Source: Hydrogenophaga sp.
Lineage (GTDB): Bacteria > Pseudomonadota > Gammaproteobacteria > Burkholderiales > Burkholderiaceae_C
Direction: 5' to 3'
NCBI GenBank assembly: GCA_011391495.1
Contig: JAABQK010000002.1
Location: 186,001 to 250,000, forward strand
DNA: 64,000 nucleotides
The notes under the pieces are model-generated. The model did no database searches and was not told the origin of the DNA. It worked only from the letters and a program-made list of their open reading frames with translations. This document shows positions 58,040 through 64,000 of the stretch, in pieces (position 1 is the first letter of the stretch; the number at the start of each line of letters is the position of its first letter). Position numbers and translations under genes: made by a program.

Positions 58040-60331
58040 CTATCGGCGGCTCTTGCGCGCTTTGCCACCCGCACTGCGATCACCACTTCGGTCGGCCTTC
58101 TTGCCTGCCGTCTTGCGCACCGCCGGTTTGCCCTCCGGCGCGGGGAGCAGTGGCCTGCCCCTCGCACGCTCCTGGGACGGCATCTCGCTGCCACGTTCAC
58201 GCCGAGGTTTGCCACCGTGGCCGGGGGGCGATGCGCCACCGTCGGACTGTCCAGTCTTGTCCCGCATGGCCCGGAGCAACAGTTCGTCCTCGCCAGTGAC
58301 CAAACGGAAGTCGATGCGTCGACCATCCAGATCGACGCGGCTGACCTGCACCTGCACCCGGGTGCCCAGTGCGTAACGGATGCCCGTGCGCTCGCCACGC
58401 AATTCCTGCCGAGCCTCGTCAAAACGGAAATACTCGCCTCCCAGTTCGGTGATGTGAACCAAGCCTTCGACGTACATGGCGTCCAGCGTCACGAAAAGGC
58501 CGAAGCTGGTGACCGAGCTGACCACGCCACTGAACTCCTCACCCAGGTGCTCGCGCATGTACTTGCATTTGAGCCAGGCCTCCACATCGCGACTGGCTTC
58601 GTCCGCACGGCGCTCGTTGGCGCTGCAGTGCAAGCCTGCGGCCTGCCAGGCCAGGGTGTCGACCGAAGGCTTTTTCGCCGGCTGGTCGGTCGGGACCTTG
58701 GCGCGACTGGCCAGGCGCTTGCTGAGCTTGGCATGGGCTTCTCCTGGTGTCGGGAGGGCCGGCAACTGATAGCGCTGCTGCGCAAGGATCGCCTTGATGA
58801 CACGATGCACCAGCAGATCGGGGTACCGGCGGATCGGACTGGTGAAGTGGGTGTAGGCCTCAAATGCCAGTCCGAAATGGCCCTCGTTGACCGGCGTGTA
58901 GATAGCCTGCTGCATGGAACGCAGCAGCATGGTGTGGATCTGCTGCGCCTCTGGACGGTCCTTGGTGGCCGCGGCAATTTGCTGGAACTCTGACGGCTGC
59001 GGGTTGTCGCTGATCGTCTGCGTGACGCCCATCGCCTTGAGGTAGTTGCGCAGGATGTCCTGCTTTTCTGGCGTCGGACCCTCGTGCACACGGAACAGGC
59101 CCACGTGCTTGCCCTGACTGATGAAATCGGCCGAACACACGTTGGCCGCCAGCATGGCTTCCTCGATCAGTTTGTGCGCGTCGTTGCGGGTCCGTGGCAC
59201 GATCTTCTCGATGCGTCCGGATTCGTCGCAGACGATCTGGGTTTCGGTGGTCTCGAAGTCCACTGCGCCGCGCGCCTGGCGAGCCAACAGCAGCGCGCGG
59301 TACACGTCGTGAAGGTTCACCAGGTACGGCACCAGACCCTTGCGCTGTGCCGCTTCGGGCCCCCGCGTGTTCTGCAGGATCGCGGCCACCTCGGTATAGG
59401 TAAACCTGGCGTGACTGAACATCACCGCGGGATAAAACTGGTACGCATGTACCTCACCCTTGGCGTTGATCAGCATGTCGCACACCATGCACAGCCGCTC
59501 GACCCCGGGATTCAGGGAACACAGTCCGTTGGACAGCTTCTCCGGCAGCATGGGAATGACGCGGCGAGGGAAGTAGACCGAGGTCGCGCGCTCATAGGCG
59601 TCCACGTCGATCGGCGAGCCGGTCTGCACGTAGTGACTCACATCGGCAATTGCCACCAGCAGGCGCCACCCTCGGCCTCGCCCCACCTTGGCAGGCTCGC
59701 AGTACACCGCATCGTCAAAGTCTCGGGCATCTTCACCGTCGATCGTCACCAGCGGCACATCCCGCAGGTCGACACGGCCCTTGTGATCGGCCGCTCGCAC
59801 GTGGTCGGGGAGCACGCGGGCCTGGGCCATGGCGGCATCGGAGAACTCGTGAGGCACGCCATACTTGCGCACCGCAATTTCTATCTCCATGCCAGGGTCA
59901 TCGATCTCGCCCAACACCTCCTTGACACGACCCACCGGCTGGCCATAGAGGGCCGGCGGCTCGGTCAGTTCGACCACCACCACCTGGCCCGGCTTGGCCA
60001 GACCGGTAGCGCCCTTGGGGATCAGCACATCCTGCCCATAGCGCTTGTCCTCAGGCGCGACCAGCCAGACACCACTCTCCTGGAGCAGCCGTCCGATGAT
60101 GGGCGCATCAGACCGCTCGATGATTTCCGTCACCCGCCCCTCTGGACGGCCCTTGCGGTCCTGCCGGACGATACGCGCCTTGACGCGGTCCTTGTGCAGC
60201 ACGGCACGCATCTCGTTGGAAGGCAGGTAAATATCGGCCTGCCCGTCATCGCGAATCACAAATCCGTGTCCATCCCGATGTCCGGACACGACCCCTTCAA
60301 ACTCGGCCAACAGGCTGTTTTTTTCGTTCAT
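58040..60331 (-). CDS. rnr: Ribonuclease R
   Basis: A 763-residue 3'-5' exoribonuclease. A cold-shock OB domain (~10-90; GHRDGHGFVIRDD) comes first, then the RNB catalytic domain with the acidic cluster TIDGEDARDFDDAVY, HYVQTGSPIDVDA and the SPIRRYPDLLVHR motif, an S1 domain (~600-690; FSGVVSSVTSFGLFVTLD), and a basic Lys/Arg-rich tail for structured RNA. The start is ATG at 60331. Its start codon borders the tRNA-Leu promoter on the opposite strand. Confidence 0.96.
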   Translation of the reverse strand: MNEKNSLLAEFEGVVSGHRDGHGFVIRDDGQADIYLPSNEMRAVLHKDRVKARIVRQDRKGRPEGRVTEIIERSDAPIIGRLLQESGVWLVAPEDKRYGQDVLIPKGATGLAKPGQVVVVELTEPPALYGQPVGRVKEVLGEIDDPGMEIEIAVRKYGVPHEFSDAAMAQARVLPDHVRAADHKGRVDLRDVPLVTIDGEDARDFDDAVYCEPAKVGRGRGWRLLVAIADVSHYVQTGSPIDVDAYERATSVYFPRRVIPMLPEKLSNGLCSLNPGVERLCMVCDMLINAKGEVHAYQFYPAVMFSHARFTYTEVAAILQNTRGPEAAQRKGLVPYLVNLHDVYRALLLARQARGAVDFETTETQIVCDESGRIEKIVPRTRNDAHKLIEEAMLAANVCSADFISQGKHVGLFRVHEGPTPEKQDILRNYLKAMGVTQTISDNPQPSEFQQIAAATKDRPEAQQIHTMLLRSMQQAIYTPVNEGHFGLAFEAYTHFTSPIRRYPDLLVHRVIKAILAQQRYQLPALPTPGEAHAKLSKRLASRAKVPTDQPAKKPSVDTLAWQAAGLHCSANERRADEASRDVEAWLKCKYMREHLGEEFSGVVSSVTSFGLFVTLDAMYVEGLVHITELGGEYFRFDEARQELRGERTGIRYALGTRVQVQVSRVDLDGRRIDFRLVTGEDELLLRAMRDKTGQSDGGASPPGHGGKPRRERGSEMPSQERARGRPLLPAPEGKPAVRKTAGKKADRSGDRSAGGKARKSRR

Positions 60332-60337
60332 TTTTTC

Positions 60338-60346
60338 TGCTATACT
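60338..60346 (+). promoter_or_regulatory. Extended -10 promoter of tRNA-Leu
   Basis: TGCTATACT, an extended -10 element (TGnTATACT), ends 17 bases before the tRNA. A poor -35 is replaced by T-rich DNA. It lies directly against the divergent rnr start codon. Confidence 0.65.
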
Positions 60347-60363
60347 TGCGTTTTTCCTGAGAT

Positions 60364-60448
<85 letters not shown>

Positions 60449-60453
60449 ATCAT

Positions 60454-60492
60454 AAGGGCTTGCAAACATGATGTTTGCAAGCCCTTTTTTGT
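60454..60492 (+). terminator. Rho-independent terminator of tRNA-Leu
   Basis: A 16-bp stem AAGGGCTTGCAAACAT / ATGTTTGCAAGCCCTT (tight turn at G60470) is followed by TTTTTTGTTTTT. Confidence 0.92.
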
Positions 60493-60507
60493 TTTTCCCA
60501 CAGGGGG

Positions 60508-60545
60508 AAAAACGAGAGCCAGCATGCACACAGCGCGCCGGCTCT
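60508..60545 (-). terminator. Rho-independent terminator of rimO
   Basis: On the minus strand AGAGCCGGC / GCTGGCTCT (one G-T pair, 13-base loop) is followed by CGTTTTT, about 70 bases after the rimO stop. Confidence 0.7.
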
Positions 60546-60614
60546 GCTCATTTTTCAGTGAATTTCTGACATGCACGCTCCAGCGGACTGTGGTGCGTGC
60601 ACGCATGCGCAAGA

Positions 60615-62000
60615 TCAAAATGGCACCGCCAGCAGGTCGTGCCCTTCAGCGGCCACGATGCGTGCCTTGGTGAACTCACCCACCTTGAGCGTCTTGCTAA
60701 TCTTTTCGGGTGGCAGCAGCCGCACCACGCCGTCGATCTCGGGCGCATCGGCATAGCTGCGCCCAACGCCACCCTTCTTGCCCATACCCGGCGCCGAATC
60801 CACCAGCACCTGCATGGTTGCACCCACGCGCTCGCGCAGCTTGGCGGCAGACACCGCCTCGGCCATGGCCATGAAACGTGCACGACGCTCCTCCCGCACA
60901 GCGTCGGGCACCGCCCCAGCCAGCGCATTCGCAGCGGCACCCGTCACTGGCGAGTAGGCAAAGCAACCAGCCCGGTCGATACGGGCCTCCTGCACAAATT
61001 CCAGCAGATGCTGGAATTCGGCCTCGCTCTCGCCGGGAAAGCCGGCGATGAACGTGCTGCGCACCACGATCTCCGGACAGAGCTCGCGCCAGCGCGCAAT
61101 ACGCTCCAGGTTTTTCTCGCCACTGGCAGGCCGCTTCATGCGCTTGAGCACATCCGGGTGACTGTGCTGCAGGGGAACGTCCAGATACGGCAAACAGAGA
61201 CCCTCGACCATCAAGGGAATGATGTCGTCCACATGCGGATACGGATATACATAGTGCAGGCGAACCCAGGCACCAAACCCCTTGGCGAGTTCACCCAGCG
61301 CCCGCACGAGGTCGAACATGCGTGTCTTGACCGGCTTGCCATCCCAGAAACCGGTGCGGTACTGTACGTCCACACCATAGGCCGAGGTGTCTTGGCTCAC
61401 GACCAGCAGTTCTTTCACACCCGACTCAAACAGCTTGCGGGCCTCGGTCAGCACATCGCCGATCGGCCTGCTGACCAGATCCCCACGCATGGAAGGAATG
61501 ATGCAGAACGTGCAACGGTGGTTGCAACCTTCGCTGATCTTGAGGTAAGCGTAGTGGCGCGGGGTGAGCTTGATACCCTGCGCAGGCACCAGATCGACAA
61601 ACGGATCGTGTGGTTTGGGCAGGTGAAGGTGCACCGCCTCCATCACCTCGTGCGTGGCGTGTGGACCTGTGACAGCCAGCACGCTGGGGTGCATCTTCCG
61701 CACCATGTTGCCGCCATCCTCGCCAGCGCGAGCTCCCAGACAGCCCGTGACAATCACCTTTCCGTTCTCGGCCAGGGCCTCGCCGATCGTGTCCAGGCTT
61801 TCCTTTACTGCGTCGTCGATGAAGCCGCAGGTGTTGACGATCACCAGATCGGCGCCCGCAAAGGTTTTTGAGGTCTGATATCCCTCGGCGCTGAGTTGCG
61901 TGAGGATGAGTTCTGAGTCGGTCAGCGCCTTGGGACAACCCAGGCTCACAAATCCGACCTTGGGCGCCGCAGCACCCGGGGTGGCAAGAGGTTCAATCAT
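60615..62000 (-). CDS. rimO: Ribosomal protein S12 methylthiotransferase RimO
   Basis: A 461-residue radical-SAM methylthiotransferase that modifies the conserved Asp of ribosomal protein S12. The N-terminal UPF0004 domain binds a [4Fe-4S] cluster with Cys22, Cys58 and Cys87. The radical SAM motif is Cys159, Cys163, Cys166 (GCNHRCTFC). A C-terminal TRAM domain (~390-461) completes it. [12 protein letters not shown] distinguishes RimO from MiaB. It lies 43 bases downstream of phaR. Confidence 0.96.
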   Translation of the reverse strand: MIEPLATPGAAAPKVGFVSLGCPKALTDSELILTQLSAEGYQTSKTFAGADLVIVNTCGFIDDAVKESLDTIGEALAENGKVIVTGCLGARAGEDGGNMVRKMHPSVLAVTGPHATHEVMEAVHLHLPKPHDPFVDLVPAQGIKLTPRHYAYLKISEGCNHRCTFCIIPSMRGDLVSRPIGDVLTEARKLFESGVKELLVVSQDTSAYGVDVQYRTGFWDGKPVKTRMFDLVRALGELAKGFGAWVRLHYVYPYPHVDDIIPLMVEGLCLPYLDVPLQHSHPDVLKRMKRPASGEKNLERIARWRELCPEIVVRSTFIAGFPGESEAEFQHLLEFVQEARIDRAGCFAYSPVTGAAANALAGAVPDAVREERRARFMAMAEAVSAAKLRERVGATMQVLVDSAPGMGKKGGVGRSYADAPEIDGVVRLLPPEKISKTLKVGEFTKARIVAAEGHDLLAVPF

Positions 62001-62043
62001 GGCCCGATTGTCTCAGACCACCGCACGAAGCGCTTGAGTTCGC

Positions 62044-62586
62044 TCAGCGCTTCAAGCCCAAAGCAGCCAGCATCTGCTCGCTGTTCTTCTGCATCTGCTC
62101 CTGCATCTGAGTGAAGGCGCTGCGCGACTGCTCCAGATAAGTCCCCATCATCCCCTGCATCATCGGGGACTGCACGTTGGTGAACTGTTTCCAGACTTCG
62201 GGATTGAGGCCCTGGGACTGCTCGGTCATCTTGTGCTGCAGGTCCATGAAGATCTGCACGTTCTTCTCAAGATAGGAACCCATGAAGTCCTGCATGGCAT
62301 GACCGTAGAAACGGATGATGTTCGCCAGCACCTGTTCCGTGAAGATGGGGACGCCCGCGGTTTCTTCCTCAAGAATGATCTGCAGCAGGATGCTGCGGGT
62401 GAGGTCGTCGTTGGTCTTGGCGTCGCGAACCACAAAACGTTCGTTGTCCATCACCAGCGTCTTGACTTCTGCCAGCGTGATGTAGGACGAGGTGTCGGTG
62501 TCGTACAGACGACGGTTCGGGTATTTCTTGATTACCCGAACGGCGCCTGGATTGGCGTTGCTGGCGTCGGCCTTGCTTTTTTGCAC
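62044..62586 (-). CDS. phaR: Polyhydroxyalkanoate synthesis repressor PhaR
   Basis: A 180-residue PhaR. The N-terminal DNA-binding domain (RVIKKYPNRRLYDTDTSSYI, ~17-36, and TLAEVKTLVM) is highly typical. The PHB-accumulation domains follow (FMGSYLEKNVQIFMDLQ) and a Met/Gln-rich C-terminus ends the protein. PhaR binds both PHA granules and phasin promoters, releasing phasin transcription as granules form. The start is GTG at 62586. The likely target promoter in this window is at 11832-11904. Confidence 0.94.
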   Translation of the reverse strand: MQKSKADASNANPGAVRVIKKYPNRRLYDTDTSSYITLAEVKTLVMDNERFVVRDAKTNDDLTRSILLQIILEEETAGVPIFTEQVLANIIRFYGHAMQDFMGSYLEKNVQIFMDLQHKMTEQSQGLNPEVWKQFTNVQSPMMQGMMGTYLEQSRSAFTQMQEQMQKNSEQMLAALGLKR

Positions 62587-62750
62587 TACTGGACTTTCAG
62601 AATGGAAAACGGCGCGTCAACCTGAGCGGAACCAAGCCGGAGCCTACACCGCATTCTAGAAAGCCGGACCGATGGATGTCAGCATGGGTTTACCCTGTGC
62701 GCGTCCGGGAATCACCCGCCTGGGTTGCAGACCCCGCGCGCAGAACCAAC

Positions 62751-62781
62751 AAAAAAGGGCCTGACTTGAGGTCTGGCCCTT
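62751..62781 (-). terminator. Rho-independent terminator after tRNA-Val
   Basis: On the minus strand AAGGGCC-A-GAC / GTC-A-GGCCCTT is followed by TTTTTTG. It is placed 18 bases after the tRNA-Val 3' end. Confidence 0.88.
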
Positions 62782-62798
62782 GGTGTATCGAAAAGGTT

Positions 62799-62875
62799 TG
62801 GTAGGCGCGATTGGACTCGAACCAACGACCCCCACCATGTCAAGGTGGTGCTCTAACCAGCTGAGCTACGCGCCT
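62799..62875 (-). tRNA. tRNA-Val (GAC)
   Basis: 77 nt including an encoded CCA. Acceptor AGGCGCG pairs with CGCGCCT, and the D stem begins GCTC. The anticodon stem CCACC/GGTGG holds loop TTGACAT with anticodon GAC. The T arm is TTGGTTCGAGTCCAA. It lies downstream of relA on the same strand and has its own promoter. Confidence 0.96.
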
Positions 62876-62896
62876 ACAAACTGTTCGAAGCCTTGG

Positions 62897-62905
62897 AGTA
62901 TAGCA
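62897..62905 (-). promoter_or_regulatory. Extended -10 promoter of tRNA-Val
   Basis: TGCTATACT on the minus strand (62905-62897), identical to the tRNA-Leu extended -10. It lies in the 60-base gap between relA and the tRNA. Confidence 0.65.
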
Positions 62906-62935
62906 GCATCAGAAGCGGCGTTCTTGTGCACCGTA

Positions 62936-64000
62936 TCACTTGCGCCGCACGACGCGCACGCCTGGCACATCTCCCACCACCGCCATCGCGCGCGCCACCT
63001 GTCGCGCATCGCTCACCTCGATGGTGAACGTCATCCAGGCGACGCCCTTCACCGACTGCGTCTGCACACCAATGACATTCATTTTTTCACGGGCGAATAC
63101 ATCAGAAATGTCGCGCAGCAAGCCCTGGCGATCCTGAGCCTCCACTGCCACGTCCACCGGGTAGACCGCCGGTGCCGAAGCGCCCCCGCCTCGCCCACCC
63201 CACTGCACCTCGATCACCCGGTCGGGATTCTTGCGCCGCAGGTGGGCAAAATCGCTGCAGTCGCTGCGGTGAATGCTGACGCCCTTGCCGCGGGTAATGA
63301 AGCCGGCGATGTCGTCTGGCGGCGCGGGCTTGCAGCATCTGGCGAGCTGGGTCATGAGCGAATCGACCCCCACCACCAGCACATTGCCACCGCCCGAGCT
63401 GGCCGGCTTGCGCGGTTTTTTCAGCCAGGCGGGCGTTTCGTCCGCCACGGCAGCCGCTTCAGCGGGTCGCAGGTAGGTTTCAATCGCACGCAGAGACAGC
63501 TCGTCCTTGCCGACCTGCTCAAACAGATCCTGCGCAGAGGACAGGCCCATGCCTGCGGCGAGGTCCTCCAGCTTGAGTGCTGTACGACCTTCCCGCTGCA
63601 GCAGCTTTTCAACCGCCTCGCGCCCGCGCGCCACAGTTTCCTGCAGGGCCTGCGCGTTGAACCAGGCGCGCACCTTGCTTTTGGCACGGTGACTGACGAG
63701 GTACCCAAGGTCGGGATTGAGCCAGTCGCGCGACGGCCCGCCCTCCTTCGCGGCGACGATCTCCACCGTCTGCCCGTTTTGCAGCGGTGTGTTGAGCGTG
63801 ACCATCGCACCGTCCACCCGCGCGCCCCGGCAGCGATTCCCGAGACTGGTGTGCACGCTGTAGGCGAAGTCCAATGCGGTAGCACCCTGGGGCAACTCCA
63901 CGATGGCGGCGTCGGGTGTGAGCACGTAGATGCGGTCATCAAACAACCCCTGGGCACTGCCGCTGAGATCGCGCTCCCAGGCGAGCAGCTGGCGCAACAC
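62936..64000 (-). CDS. relA: RelA-type (p)ppGpp synthetase, C-terminal part (5' end outside window)
   Basis: The last 354 residues of a RelA/SpoT-homologue stringent-response enzyme. The TGS domain (~22-82; YVLTPDAAIVELPQGATALD) is followed by a helical domain with PSRDWLNPDLGYL, which is RelA-like, a CC/zinc-finger segment (LARCCKPAPPDDIAGFITRG) and the C-terminal ACT domain (~280-354). The synthetase and hydrolase domains are beyond the edge, so activity cannot be judged. The GTG at the edge is an internal codon. Confidence 0.92.
   Translation of the reverse strand: MLRQLLAWERDLSGSAQGLFDDRIYVLTPDAAIVELPQGATALDFAYSVHTSLGNRCRGARVDGAMVTLNTPLQNGQTVEIVAAKEGGPSRDWLNPDLGYLVSHRAKSKVRAWFNAQALQETVARGREAVEKLLQREGRTALKLEDLAAGMGLSSAQDLFEQVGKDELSLRAIETYLRPAEAAAVADETPAWLKKPRKPASSGGGNVLVVGVDSLMTQLARCCKPAPPDDIAGFITRGKGVSIHRSDCSDFAHLRRKNPDRVIEVQWGGRGGGASAPAVYPVDVAVEAQDRQGLLRDISDVFAREKMNVIGVQTQSVKGVAWMTFTIEVSDARQVARAMAVVGDVPGVRVVRRK

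Overview
This window looks like chromosomal DNA of a GC-rich betaproteobacterium, most likely a member of the Comamonadaceae (Hydrogenophaga/Acidovorax-like; the genus is a guess). The basis is the conserved gene order (rpsB-tsf-pyrH-frr-uppS-cdsA-dxr-rseP-bamA-ompH-lpxD-fabZ-lpxA-lpxB-rnhB), a polyhydroxyalkanoate (PHA) phasin and its regulator PhaR, a pyruvate dehydrogenase operon whose E3 carries its own lipoyl domain, and a GC-rich palindromic repeat sitting directly after stop codons. No rRNA, CRISPR array, insertion sequence or prophage is visible. Two tRNA genes are present.

Layout. Positions 1-3768 hold the 5' part of an Mrp/Pha-type multisubunit cation/H+ antiporter operon (D, C and a fused A/B subunit) on the minus strand. 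Positions 3858-11737 hold accessory metabolic genes, all minus: an MFS transporter, RmuC, a 2-hydroxyacid dehydrogenase, an NhaD-like antiporter, an FKBP isomerase, a nitroreductase, a thioesterase and a histone-deacetylase-like hydrolase. Positions 11832-17499 are mixed: a phasin with two candidate PhaR operators, a patatin-like lipoprotein, a ferric-iron binding protein behind a candidate Fur box, PPK2, a short-chain dehydrogenase behind a cluster of TTGACGT half-sites, and a DUF2853 protein. Positions 17551-20019 carry an AstE/AspA-like hydrolase and a GCS2-type ligase. Positions 20308-22285 carry the most unusual module: an exosortase fused to a CPBP/CAAX-type protease, with a tiny putative substrate ending in VPELD, a membrane segment and a basic tail (the exosortase E / VPEID-CTERM type). 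Positions 22558-28773 are aceE-aceF-lpdA, diverging from a PAS histidine kinase / FixJ-type regulator pair followed by folD.

Positions 33197-39126 are the carA-(unknown 120 aa)-carB-greA-DUF4149 group. Positions 39392-54670 are a long minus-strand run from rpsB through translation factors, UMP kinase, isoprenoid and phospholipid synthesis, outer-membrane assembly and lipid A synthesis to RNase HII and a SPOUT methyltransferase. The rest holds a BON-LysM protein coupled to the NAD(P)HX repair enzyme, a YggT protein, RNase R, tRNA-Leu(CAG), RimO, PhaR, tRNA-Val(GAC) and the 3' part of relA.

How the parts connect. PhaR (62044-62586) is the expected repressor of the phasin at 11999. RseP, BamA, OmpH/Skp and the Lpx enzymes form one envelope-building unit fed by UppS, CdsA and Dxr. 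FabZ shares hydroxyacyl-ACP intermediates with LpxA and LpxD. Most annotation here is housekeeping; the sorting module and several regulatory sites deserve the second look.
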